Source of the DNA: Roseiarcus sp963753135
GTDB lineage: Bacteria; Pseudomonadota; Alphaproteobacteria; Rhizobiales; Beijerinckiaceae
Assembly (NCBI GenBank): GCA_963753135.1
Contig: CAVWBA010000005.1
Coordinates: forward strand, 62,001 to 126,000
Direction of reading: 5' to 3'
Length of the DNA stretch: 64,000 bases
Both the position numbers and the translations under genes were made by a program. The notes beneath the pieces are model-generated. The model worked only from the letters and a program-made list of their open reading frames with translations. It did no database searches and was not told where the DNA came from. This document shows positions 43,853-53,746 of this stretch, piece after piece (within the stretch, counting starts at the first letter, position 1; each line of letters begins with the position of its first letter).

Positions 43853-45800
43853 TCAGGATCCCGCCTCGGGCCGCACGGGATAAAAAGCCGCCGCCGCCGC
43901 CGGAGTGACGTAACCCTCGGCCACGTCTTCCTCGACCATTGCGGGGTCCCGCTTGGCGGGATCGCCGTAACCGCCGCCGCCGGGCGTCCAGAGCAAGATC
44001 CGGTCGCCAGGCTCGAAATGCACATTGGCGTATTTGCTGGTCGACACTTTGCCGAACAGCTCCTTCGTGGTTCGCCATTCGCTCGTCGCCATTGCGCATG
44101 ATCTTGGTGCCGCCGTTCCCGCCGGGTTGGCCGCCGAACAGGGGAAAAGGCTTCACCTCGTGCCGGTCGCTGCATTGGCTGCCGGTGATTGGAACCTCGG
44201 TGATCAAGAGGGTTCGGCGAAAGCCGAGGCCGCCGCGCCACTGCCCTGCCCCGCCCGAGTCTGGAATGAGCTCAAAATTCTCGACCCGGAGGGGGAAGCG
44301 CGCCTCGAACACCTCGGTCGGGTTGAAGCGGCAATTGCCGTTGATCGCGATGACGCAGTCATTGCCGTCATGGCCGTAGCGGCCGCCCCAACCGCCGGAC
44401 ATCAGGTCATAGCAGGCGAAATATTCGTCATATTCCGGATGCTGGCCGCCGAAGACGAAATTGGTGCCGGTGCAGCTCTCGGACGCCATGGCGCGCTCGG
44501 GCTTGCAGGCGCTCATCGCGCCAATGACGATGTTGGCAAGGCGCGGATGCGTCTCGGTGTTGCCGGCGACGAGCGGCCCCGGATAATCGACGTTCGTCAC
44601 TTTTCCAGGCGGCGAGACCACGCGGATCGGCCGGAAGCAGCCGGAATTTTTCGGGATCGAGGCGTCGGTGACGTGCAGGAGCCCGTTGTAAACGGCGCCG
44701 GTCGCCACTCCGAGCGTCGCGTTGATGGGTCCCTTGGCCTGCTTTGAACTGCGCGAATAGTCGGCGACGACCTCGTCGCCCTGGATGTGGAGATCGATCG
44801 CGACCGTATAGGGGATCGCCTCGATCCCGTCGTTCTCGACCACGTCCTCGAAGCTGTAGACCCCGTCGGGAAACGAGGACAGTTCGGCGCGCATGCGGCG
44901 CTCGGAATAGTCCATCAGGTCCTCGCACGTCTTGCGGAAGACATTCAGGCCGTATTTTCCGACAATCTCCTGGATGCGATTCACGCCAAGATCGACCGCG
45001 CCGATCATCGCTCTGAGATCGCCGTAGTTCTGCCTGGGCGTTCTTGTGTTGGCGAGCAGCAGCTTCCACACTTCTTCGACGTCGACGCCCGCCTTCTTGA
45101 TATGCACGGGCGGGACGCGCAGCCCCTCGTGGAAGATCTCGGTCGCCTCGCCGCAGAAGGCGCCCGGCACCATGCCGCCGATTTCCGCGATATGCCCGAT
45201 GCACACGGCGAAGCCGAGCAGTTGGCCGTCCGCGAAGAAGGGCTTGAAGAACGTGTGCTCGGGGCAATGCAGGCCGCCGCGATAGGGGTCGTTATGCAGC
45301 ATGACGTCGCCCTCGCGCAGCGAAGCGAAGTCGACCTCCTGCGAGATCGTCTTGATGAGGATCGGCATGCCGCCGATCATGGTCGGGCAGAACTCGGCGC
45401 AGGCGATCATGTCGCCCTTGGCGTCCGAGAGCGCGCAGGTGAAATCGAGGCCCTCGTTGAAGATCGTCGAATAGGACGTCTTCATGAGCAGGATGCCCAT
45501 CTCCCGGCAGATCGAGACCATCGTCGAATCGAGGATGTTCATCATCACGGGATCGGCGGGCGAACCGTCTTTCACGTGCACGGCGCGGTTCTCGATCGGC
45601 ATGCGCGGCTGGACGATCGGCAAACGAATGTCGCGCTCACCCTCCTCCTTCAGCGTCGACCATTGCACGCACCAGTCGGAGCAGAAGACTGTGGTTTTTC
45701 CCGCGCGCAATCCCAGCGTCCCCGGCCCGAAGACCAGCAAGCCGCAGTTTGCGCATTTGATGTATTTCTCGACGTAGAGGCCGTTTTCGGAGAAGCGCAT
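43853..45800 (-). CDS. Hydantoinase B/oxoprolinase-family subunit with N-terminal Cys4 segment (one late frameshift)
   Basis: A ~648-codon HyuB-type subunit of ATP-dependent amide hydrolases or carboxylases. The family core begins DPVMMNILDSTMVSICREMG and includes EGLDFTCALSDAKGDMIA, LHNDPYRGGLHCPEHTFF and NTETHPRLANIVIG. Before it, residues ~1-75 carry KCANCG and FCSDWC (C16, C19, C40, C44), a probable zinc-binding knuckle not normal for HyuB. Near 44087 an extra base moves the frame. After correction the end is EEWRTTKELFGKVSTSKYAN and LLWTPGGGGYGDP, the usual HyuB terminus. Uncorrected, it runs to 43821 with an unrelated tail. It follows hyuA by 14 bp. Confidence 0.85.
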
Positions 45801-45814
45801 CGGGTGTCCGCGAG

Positions 45815-47842
45815 TTAAGCGTGGGCGATGTGGAGCGTGCCGAAGCGGTCAACGCCCAGAATCTGGCCAGGATTGACGATGGTGACGGAGGCGGCCTCCT
45901 CGATCACCGTGGGACCCGCGATCTTCTGGCCGGCGCGAAGATCCGTGCGCCGGTAGACCGGCGTATCGACGCGCGCGCCGGGAAAAACGACGAGTCGGCT
46001 TGCTACGGGCTTCGGCGGCGCGGAGGCCAAGGGCAGTGTCGGGAGGTCCGGAACTTCTCCTGCTGACGTGACGGTCACGAGATAGTTGACGATCTCGATG
46101 ATCTCGCCCGGAATGCTGAAGCCGAAGCGCAACTTGTGCGCCTCGTGAAACGCCGCCCATAGCTGCGGCGCCCGTTCGTTCGAGAGCGCGTCAGCCGCGA
46201 CGGGCAGCTCGAGCTCATAATTCTGGCCGAGATAGCGCATCTCGAGCGAGCGGGAGACCTGCAGGTCCTTGGTCGAGCCTTGCGCCTTCAATTCGCCGAC
46301 GCCCTCCTCGACCAGGTTCGCCATGACATCCGCAGCGCGCGCTCCGTCGAAGTGGCGGCTCGTCAGCTGCGTCGTGCGCTGACGGTCGACGCGCGCGTTG
46401 GTGACGATGAAGCCGTACGCCGAGAACTGGCCCGGATGCATCGGTATGATGGCGCGCGGGATGCCCGCCTCCACCATCAGCTCTGACGCATGCAGCGGCC
46501 CAGCGCCGCCGAACGTGCAAAGCGTGAAATCGCGCGGATCGAGGCCGCGCTCGATCAAGACCGAGCGCAGCGCCCCCACCATGTTGTTATTGGCGATGCG
46601 CACGATCGCGAGCGCCGTGTCGTCGCGCGTCTGTCCAATCGCCTTCGCCACGCGATTGATCGCCGCCTCGGCGGCGCTCTTGTCGAGCTTCATGCGCCCA
46701 TTGAGAAAGTTGCTCGGATCAATTCTGCCCAGGACGACATTGGCGTCGGTGACGGTGGCGTCGACGCCGCCCGCGCCGTAGCAAGCTGGGCCGGGTTTTG
46801 CGCCGGCGCTTTGCGGCCCGACGCGCAACATGCCGCCGGTATCGATCCAGGCGATCGAACCGCCCCCGGCGCCGATCGTCCGAATATCGAGCATGGGGAT
46901 TTGGATCGGTAGGCCCCACTCGATCTCGAAGGCGGTGGTGAAGCTTTCCTGCCGGTTAAGAACCGTCGCGACATCCGTCGAGGTGCCGCCCATGTCCAAC
47001 GTCACAAGATTGTCGATGCCGCTCAGCTGAGCGAGATAGCGACTGGCGATAACACCCCCGGTCGGACCGGACATCGCGAGATTCACTGGCGCGCGGGCCG
47101 CCGCCTCGAGAGTCATTTCGCCGCCGTTCGACTTGATCACGACAGAGGGCGCGCGGACGCCGGCTGCGTCGAGCCGCTCCCGCATCGACCATAGTTGTTT
47201 GCTGACCACTGGCTTCAGGTAAGCGTCCGCCAGCGTGGTCGAGGAGCGCTCGTATTCCTTCCACTTTGGCAACACCTCGAATGAGGTGGAGATTGGCATG
47301 TCGCCGAGATGCTCGGAGAGGACCGCCTTCGCCCGCTGCTCATGAGCCGGATTGAGATAGGAAAAAAGAAAACATACGGCGATCGCCTGGATCTCTGGCG
47401 TCGCGCGGATCATCTTGGCCACTTCGATCAGGTCGGATTCGCTGAGCGGGGTGATAACTTTGCCCGCGGCATCGATCCGCTCGTCGATCTCGAAGCAGTG
47501 GCGCCGCTTCACCAACGGCTTCGGCTTCACCCAGCTCATGTCGTAGTGGAACTTGCGATTGCCGCGCTGGATGAAAGGAACGTCGCGAAAGCCGCGCGTC
47601 GTCACATAAGCGACGGTCCCGCCCTTGCGCTCGAGGATGGCGTTGGTGGCAACGGTGGTGCCAAGCCTCAAGAGCCGGATGGCCTCGGGCCGCAATTCCT
47701 GCGAGATGCCGTCGAGAATGGCGGACACTGGATCGCCGGGCGCCGACGGCACCTTCCAGACGCTAATGCCTCGGCTCTCCGGATCGTAGGCGACGAAATC
47801 AGTAAAGGTTCCGCCTACGTCCACGCCCAACAGAACATCCAT
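45815..47842 (-). CDS. Hydantoinase A/oxoprolinase-family subunit
   Basis: The ATP-binding partner (675 residues) of the HyuB-type subunit. The actin-like ATPase motifs are LLGVDVGGTFTDFVAYD at the N-terminus and NLVTLDMGGTSTDVATVL. GTTVATNAILERKGG and IRTIGAGGGSIAWIDTGG are also diagnostic. HyuA/HyuB enzymes phosphorylate an amide or imide (hydantoin, 5-oxoproline, caprolactam) or activate a ketone for carboxylation. The exact substrate is not visible. The ATG at 47842 is preferred to the TTG before it. The aminotransferase gene upstream ends about 65 bp away on the same strand, so the three genes likely form an operon. Confidence 0.9.
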   Translation of the reverse strand: MDVLLGVDVGGTFTDFVAYDPESRGISVWKVPSAPGDPVSAILDGISQELRPEAIRLLRLGTTVATNAILERKGGTVAYVTTRGFRDVPFIQRGNRKFHYDMSWVKPKPLVKRRHCFEIDERIDAAGKVITPLSESDLIEVAKMIRATPEIQAIAVCFLFSYLNPAHEQRAKAVLSEHLGDMPISTSFEVLPKWKEYERSSTTLADAYLKPVVSKQLWSMRERLDAAGVRAPSVVIKSNGGEMTLEAAARAPVNLAMSGPTGGVIASRYLAQLSGIDNLVTLDMGGTSTDVATVLNRQESFTTAFEIEWGLPIQIPMLDIRTIGAGGGSIAWIDTGGMLRVGPQSAGAKPGPACYGAGGVDATVTDANVVLGRIDPSNFLNGRMKLDKSAAEAAINRVAKAIGQTRDDTALAIVRIANNNMVGALRSVLIERGLDPRDFTLCTFGGAGPLHASELMVEAGIPRAIIPMHPGQFSAYGFIVTNARVDRQRTTQLTSRHFDGARAADVMANLVEEGVGELKAQGSTKDLQVSRSLEMRYLGQNYELELPVAADALSNERAPQLWAAFHEAHKLRFGFSIPGEIIEIVNYLVTVTSAGEVPDLPTLPLASAPPKPVASRLVVFPGARVDTPVYRRTDLRAGQKIAGPTVIEEAASVTIVNPGQILGVDRFGTLHIAHA

Positions 47843-47907
47843 CAACAACCCCGCTAAAACCGCTCAGCCTCCGCGCGGCTCTCAGCCGCTCTCCGATCGC
47901 CCACGCC

Positions 47908-49329
47908 TCAGGCCGCCGCCCGCGCCTCGGAGAGCGCGTCGAGGTCGGGAGACGTCGCCGCGAGCGCGTCGACGAACACATCGAGCGACCGATCGCATTC
48001 GTCCTTGGTGATGCACAGCGGCGGCGAGAACGCGAGCGCCTCGAGGAACGGCGAAGGCCGCACGACGAGGCCGAGCTCGAACGCCTTGTTGGCCACGATC
48101 CGGTGCGCCGCGGCGGCGCGAGGGAAAGGGATGCGCCTGTCCTTGTCGGCCGAAAGCTCCACCGCGATCATCAGGCCCTCGCCGCGTACGTCGCCGACGT
48201 AACGGTGATCGCCGACGCGCTCCTTGAGGCCCTTCTTGAGATAGGCGCCCATGCTCGCCGAATTGGCGACGAGGCCCTCGTCCTCGAGGATCGCGAGATT
48301 GGCGAGCGCCATGGCGGCGCCGACCGGATGCCCAGAATAGGTAAAGCCGTGCATCACCGGGCCGACCTCGGGCGAGGCCTGTTCCATCACGTCCCAAACG
48401 CGCTGCGAGATGAGCGAGGCCGACATCGGGAAGTAGGCGCTGGTGATGCCCTTGGCGAGGCTCACGATATCAGGCTTGAGCCTATAGAACTCGGTCGCGA
48501 ACCACGTCCCCAGGCGGCCGAAGCCGGTGATGACCTCGTCGACGATGAACAGGATGTCGTGGCGGTCGAGCAGCGCCTGCAGGCGCTCGAAATAACCCGC
48601 CGGCGGGATGAGCACGCCGCCCGTCCCCATGATCGGCTCGGCGATGAAAGCCGCGACCGTTTCCGGCCCCTCACGAAGGATGACGGTCTCGATCTCGCCG
48701 ATGAGGCGGTCGCAGAACGCCGCCTCGCTCTCGCCGTCCTTGGCGAAGCGATAGTGGTGTGGACAGCTTACGTGCAGGACGCCGTCGAGCGGCAGGTCGA
48801 AGGCCTTGTGGTAGGCCGCAATGCCCGTGAGGCTGCCGGACGCGACGGTGACGCCGTGATAGGCGCCCTCGCGCGAGATGATCTTCTTCTTCGCCGGCAG
48901 GCCGCGCAGGTTGTTGTAGTGCCGGACGAGCTTGAACGCCGTGTCGTTGGCGTCAGAGCCGGACGTGCCGAAGAACACTTTGCTCAAATGGTCCGCGCCG
49001 CCCTGGTGGAAGAGCGCCAGCACCTTGTCGGCGAGCCGAATGGCCGGCGCATGCGAATAGGATTGGAAGAGGTGGAAGTAGTTGAGCTCGAGGACCGCCT
49101 GCCGGGCAGCTTCCGCGATCTCCGGACGGCCATATCCAATATTGACGCACCACAGTCCCCCCGAGCAGTCGATGAGGGAGCGGCCGTTCTTGTCCTTGAG
49201 CATGACCCCTGAAGCGCTGCTGACGATCCGCGGACCGGTTTTCATGTGGTCGGCGATCGAAGTCAGGGGATGAAGCAGGCTTTGCCGATCCATTTCCTCC
49301 AAACTGTAGTTCCGCAGCGCCTCAGACAT
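47908..49329 (-). CDS. Class III (omega) aminotransferase, PLP-dependent
   Basis: A cytoplasmic PLP enzyme of 473 residues, of the beta-alanine/omega-amino acid:pyruvate type. VFFGTSGSDANDTAFKLVRH binds the cofactor phosphate. EPIMGTGGVLIPPAGYF, FIVDEVITGFGR (D264) and DIVSLAKGITSAYFP with Schiff-base Lys K293 are all present. HGFTYSGHPVGAAMALAN completes the active site. It is the first gene before hyuA-hyuB, which fits a pathway where amide ring opening releases an omega-amino acid that is then transaminated. That link is inference. Confidence 0.92.
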   Translation of the reverse strand: MSEALRNYSLEEMDRQSLLHPLTSIADHMKTGPRIVSSASGVMLKDKNGRSLIDCSGGLWCVNIGYGRPEIAEAARQAVLELNYFHLFQSYSHAPAIRLADKVLALFHQGGADHLSKVFFGTSGSDANDTAFKLVRHYNNLRGLPAKKKIISREGAYHGVTVASGSLTGIAAYHKAFDLPLDGVLHVSCPHHYRFAKDGESEAAFCDRLIGEIETVILREGPETVAAFIAEPIMGTGGVLIPPAGYFERLQALLDRHDILFIVDEVITGFGRLGTWFATEFYRLKPDIVSLAKGITSAYFPMSASLISQRVWDVMEQASPEVGPVMHGFTYSGHPVGAAMALANLAILEDEGLVANSASMGAYLKKGLKERVGDHRYVGDVRGEGLMIAVELSADKDRRIPFPRAAAAHRIVANKAFELGLVVRPSPFLEALAFSPPLCITKDECDRSLDVFVDALAATSPDLDALSEARAAA

Positions 49330-49779
49330 CGTTCAGCTTTCACCTCGGTAGGACAAAGACAAAGACAGTCGTCGACCCGCTCAGCACCTGATGCGTGTCC
49401 GTAAAATGGAAATATAGACGCCGATCGAACCTCGAAGAGGCGCGTTCGGCCATTCGGTTGCACACGGGGCGCAGCAAGCCGCGTGCCATCGCGAAGTCGT
49501 CGCAAGTTTCAGACGATGTAACGTGAGCTTGGGGCCGCGGTTGACCAATTGTTACTCAGGATGTCGCCGAGAGCGAAAGCGGCGCCGCTTTTGTGATCAC
49601 AGTTGGCGGCGCGTACGCCGGAGATCGTTCGGCGCCTCGTTCGGACGTCCCGTTTTGCAAGCAGCGCGGCAGGCGGTCCAGTTCCCCGGCGCCGCTGGCG
49701 GCGCCAATCTGGGCTTCGGCACGGCGCTTGCAGCAAGCTGTAATCACAGATGCGAGCAGAGTGTGCGGCAGAGGGTATG
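49330..49779. other. Divergent promoter region with two TGT-N4-ACA palindromes
   Basis: The 450-bp gap between the leftward aminotransferase unit and the rightward hyuA-hyuB-hyuB unit. It contains TGTGATCACA, a perfect palindrome, at 49592-49601 and TGTAATCACA, one base different, at 49739-49748, about 30 bp before hyuA. These look like binding sites of one regulator for both units. The GntR gene at 57384 is a candidate. No convincing small gene is present. Confidence 0.45.
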
Positions 49780-51838
49780 ATGCGACTGGCATGCGACACG
49801 GGCGGCACGTTCACTGATCTCGTGGTCGAGGACGGTGATCGCATCCAGTTCTTCAAGGCCTCGACGACGCCGGACGATCCGGTGCGCGGCGTGCTCGACT
49901 CTATCAAGCTGGCGGCGGACCACTATGGCGTCGCCAGGCGGGAACTGCTGGCGCGCGCGACCGCCTTCGTTCACGGCACGACGCGGGCGATCAACGCCAT
50001 CCTCACCGGCTCCACCGCCAAGACGGCGTTTCTGACAACCGAAGGACATCGGGATATCCTGGTTATTCGCGAGGGCGGCCGCATCGAGCCCTTCAACTTC
50101 CGCGTCCCCTATCCCGAGCCCTATGTGCCGCGCCGCCTCACATTTGAAATCCCAGAGCGCGTTAACGCGGATGGACAGGTGCTGAAGCCGCTCGATGAGG
50201 CGACGGTGCTTGCGGTCGTCGAGCGGCTCAAGGCGCTCAAGGTCGAGGCGGTCGGCGTCTGCCTCTTGTGGTCGATCGTCAACGCCGAGCATGAGCGACG
50301 GCTTGGCGAGCTTCTGGCGAAGCATCTGCCCGGCGTTCCCGTGACGCTGTCGCACGAGCTCAATCCGACTTTGCGCGAGTACCGCCGCGCTTCCGCGACC
50401 GTCATCGACGCTTCGCTGAAACCGCTCATGTTCGCCTATCTCGACGGCCTGACCAACAGGCTGCGCGAAGCGGGTTTCACCGGCCGCACGTTGATGGTGA
50501 CCTCGCAGGGCGGCATCATGGACGCGGAGACGGTCGCCCGCGCGCCAATCCATTCGATCAATTCCGGACCCGCGATGGCGCCGGTCGCTGGCCGCTTCTA
50601 CGCCGGCCGGGATTTCGGCAACGCGATCGCGATTGTCGCCGACACCGGCGGCACGAGCTACGACGTGAGCCTCGTGCGCGACGGCCGCATTCCCTGGACG
50701 CGCGAAACATGGCTCGGGCAGCGGTTCCGCGGCCACATGACGGGCTTCCCGTCGGTCGACGTGAAGAGCATCGGGGCGGGCGGCGGGTCGATCGCCTGGG
50801 TCGATACCGGCGGCCTCTTGCAGGTCGGGCCGAAAAGCGCGGGATCGACGCCGGGACCCGTCGCCTATGGCAAGGGCGGCGTCGAACCGACCGTCACCGA
50901 TTGCGCCATCGCGCTCGGCTACATCGATCCGGAGTTCTTCCTTGGCGGCGCCATGAAGCTCGACCGGGAAGCCGCGATCGCGGCGGTGCGCGACAAGGTG
51001 GCGACGAAGCTCGAACTGTCGGTCGAGGAGACGGCGGCCTCCGTGCTCGCGCTCGCGACCGAGAAGATGGTCGGCGCGATCGACGAGATCACCGTCAACC
51101 AGGGCATCGATCCGCAGACCGCGGTCCTCATCGGCGGCGGAGGCGCTGCGGGCATCAACGCGGTCGCGGTCGGCAAGCGTCTCGGCTGCGCGGGCGTGCT
51201 CATTCCCGAAGCTGGCGCGCTCCTCAGCGCGGCGGGCGCACTGATGTCGGAGCTGTCGTCCGACCATGCGCAGATGCTGTTCTGCACGAGCGACCGCTTC
51301 CCCTTCGATAAGGTCGGCGCGGTCATCGACGATCTCAAGGCCAAGTGCCAGGCCTTCGCCGAGGGGCCCGGCGAGGGCGCGGTGGAAGTCGTGACGGAAG
51401 TATCGGTCGAGGCGCGCTACCCCCACCAGATCTGGGAGATCGAGGCGCCGGTGAATGCCGGCGAGATCCGCGGTCCCGAGGACCTCGCCGCGCTCACGGC
51501 CGAGTTCCATGCCATGCATAAGACCATATTCGAGATCAACGACCCGGCCTCCGAGGTTGAGTTCGTCACTTGGCGCGCCAAGGTGCGCTGCCGCCTGCGC
51601 GAGGGCGGTGGCGGCCGCCTGCCCGAGGCGGCGGCCGAGGGCGCGCCGTCGAAGCGGCGCATCTACTTTTCCGGAGACCGGCTGGACCGAGGCGCCGATT
51701 GTCCGGCTCGAGGCCATGACGCCGGGAGAACGGCTCAAGGGTCCGGCGGTCGTCGAATCCTCGTTCACGACGGTCGTCGTCGATCCCGGAGCGACCGCGT
51801 CGCGGACGGACGGCGGCGGCCTTCAGGTCACTTTCTGA
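49780..51838 (+). CDS. Hydantoinase A/oxoprolinase-family subunit, second copy (one late frameshift)
   Basis: A ~686-codon HyuA-type ATP-binding subunit. The N-terminus MRLACDTGGTFTDLVVEDGD is directly at the start, and HGTTRAINAILTGSTAKTAF, AIVADTGGTSYDVSLV and KSIGAGGGSIAWVDTGG follow. It is only distantly like the copy at 45815. The ATG at 49780 lies behind AGAGGGT. In a TTTT run near 51668 the frame changes; removing one T gives FPETGWTEAPIVRLEAMTPG, ERLKGPAVVESSFTT and an end at 51838. Uncorrected, it runs to 51882 with a foreign tail. It is followed 40 bp later by two HyuB genes. Confidence 0.86.
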
Positions 51839-51878
51839 TCGGCGCGCGCCGGCAAATGGTCAAGCGAAAAGGCCTGCA

Positions 51879-53696
51879 ATGACGATACGGGTCAGCGAAG
51901 TGGGGCGGAACCGCGACGCAGCCCAAGGCGTCCGCACGGCGATCCTGTCGAGCCGCATGGATAGCATCGCACAGAAGATGCAGAACACCTTGTTCCGCAC
52001 GGCGCGCTCCGGCGTGCTCAACACGGCGCATGACTTCTCGTGCGTGATCCTGACGCCGGACTGCCGCCTGCTCGCGCGGGCCGAAAGTCTGCCGATCCAC
52101 ACGCTGATCGGGCCGAACCTCATGTGCGAGACGGTGAAGCGCTATCATCCCGTCCTGAAGGCCGGCGACTGCTACCTGCACAATTGCCCTTACGAGGGCA
52201 ATTCGCACGCCGCCGACCATTGCCTGATCGCGCCCATCGTCGACAAGGACGGCGTGCTGCGCTTTTTCGCGCTCGCCAAGGCGCATCAGGCCGACTGCGG
52301 CAATTCGCGGCCCTCGACCTATCTCGCCGACGTCGCCGACGTATACGAGGAAGGCGCGCTGATTTTCTCGGCGGTCAAGATCCAGGAGAACTATCGCAAC
52401 AACGAAGACATCATCCGGATGTGCCGCAACCGCATCCGCGTGCCCGAGCAATGGTGGGGCGACTATCTCGCTTCGCTCGGCGCCGTGCGCATCGCCGAGC
52501 GCGAGCTTCTGGCGCTCGGCGAGGAGGTCGGCTGGGACGCGCTCGATCGCTATGCCGAGGCGTGGTTCGACTACTCGGAAGGCAAGATGATCGAGGCGAT
52601 CCGACGCCTCAAATCCGGCAGGGCGACGACGCACGCTGCGCACGACCCGATTCCCGGCCTGCCGGAGGGCATCGCGATCAAGGTGGATGTCGAGGTCGAC
52701 GCCGAAGCCGGAACCATCACGGTCGACCTCAGGGACAATCCTGACTGTCAGCCCTGCGGGCTCAATCTCACGCAAGGGACAGCGAGCACCGCGGCGATGG
52801 TCGGGATCTATAATGCGATCCTCGACCACAGCGTGCCGACCAACGCCGGCAGCTTCCGGCGCATCACGCTCAAACTGCGCGAAAACTGCGCGGTCGGCAT
52901 TCCGCGCCACCCCTTCTCGTGCTCGGTCGCGACAACCAATCTCGCCGACCGTGTGGCGAATTGCGTGCAGCGGGCCATCGCCCAAATCGCGCCGGGCTTC
53001 GGCCTCGCCGAGACAGGCCCAAGCCAGCCGCCGGGCATGGGCGTCATCTCGGGCCTCGACCCGCGGCACGGAAACGCGCCCTTCGTCAACCAGGTGTTCA
53101 TCGGGGTGACTGGCGGCGCGGCGACCGCGGCGAGCGACGCCTTCATGACCATCATCGACATCGGCAATGCAGGCCTCTGCCGCCACGATTCGATCGAGGT
53201 CGACGAGCTGCATCACCCGTTGCACATCGTCAGCCGTTATATCGTGCCCGACACCGAAGGCGCGGGGCAATATCGCGGCGCGCCGTCGATGATCTCCGAG
53301 TTCGGCCCCACCCCGGGCTGCACGATGAAGGTGCTCTACACCTCCGACGGCACGATCAACCACGCGGTCGGCGTGCTCGGCGGAGGCGGCGGCGGACCGA
53401 GCCGCGCCTTGAAACGCGAGCTCGACGGCTCGCTCACCACCCTGCCCGCCTGCTATGGCGTCACGCTCGAGCCCGGCGAATATGTCGTGTCCTATTCGTC
53501 CGGAGGCGGCGGCTACGGCAAGCCGACCGAGCGCGACCCGGCCCTCGTCATGCACGATCTGCAGGAAGGCTGGATCACCGCCGAGCGCGCCCGCTCCGTC
53601 TATGGGGTCGAGACCGCCGAGGGCGCCGAGCCGGGCGTTCCGGTTCTCGACGAAACGGCGACCCGGACGCTAAGGGCGTCGCTCGCCGCTTCCTGA
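51879..53696 (+). CDS. Hydantoinase B/oxoprolinase-family subunit, tandem copy 1
   Basis: A 605-residue HyuB-type subunit. It opens VRTAILSSRMDSIAQKMQNT, followed by LFRTARSGVLNTAHDFSCVI, LHNCPYEGNSHAADHCLIAP and AHQADCGNSRPSTYL. The C-terminal ACYGVTLEPGEYVVSYSSGG and GGYGKPTERDPALVM close the domain. It has no Cys-rich N-terminal extension, unlike the HyuB at 43853. An AAAGGCCTGCA ribosome binding site precedes the ATG. A second, similar HyuB gene begins 50 bp after its stop. It presumably acts with the HyuA just upstream. Confidence 0.9.
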   Translation: MTIRVSEVGRNRDAAQGVRTAILSSRMDSIAQKMQNTLFRTARSGVLNTAHDFSCVILTPDCRLLARAESLPIHTLIGPNLMCETVKRYHPVLKAGDCYLHNCPYEGNSHAADHCLIAPIVDKDGVLRFFALAKAHQADCGNSRPSTYLADVADVYEEGALIFSAVKIQENYRNNEDIIRMCRNRIRVPEQWWGDYLASLGAVRIAERELLALGEEVGWDALDRYAEAWFDYSEGKMIEAIRRLKSGRATTHAAHDPIPGLPEGIAIKVDVEVDAEAGTITVDLRDNPDCQPCGLNLTQGTASTAAMVGIYNAILDHSVPTNAGSFRRITLKLRENCAVGIPRHPFSCSVATTNLADRVANCVQRAIAQIAPGFGLAETGPSQPPGMGVISGLDPRHGNAPFVNQVFIGVTGGAATAASDAFMTIIDIGNAGLCRHDSIEVDELHHPLHIVSRYIVPDTEGAGQYRGAPSMISEFGPTPGCTMKVLYTSDGTINHAVGVLGGGGGGPSRALKRELDGSLTTLPACYGVTLEPGEYVVSYSSGGGGYGKPTERDPALVMHDLQEGWITAERARSVYGVETAEGAEPGVPVLDETATRTLRASLAAS

Positions 53697-53746
53697 CCCC
53701 CGCCGCCCTGGAGGTCAGCGTTTCAATCCACGCGAGGACTGTTGCA

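Noticed and set aside
49744..51768. Long open frame of about 674 codons on the minus strand
   Set aside because: It is antisense to the clear HyuA gene and has no family motifs; it is a shadow caused by GC-rich codon bias.
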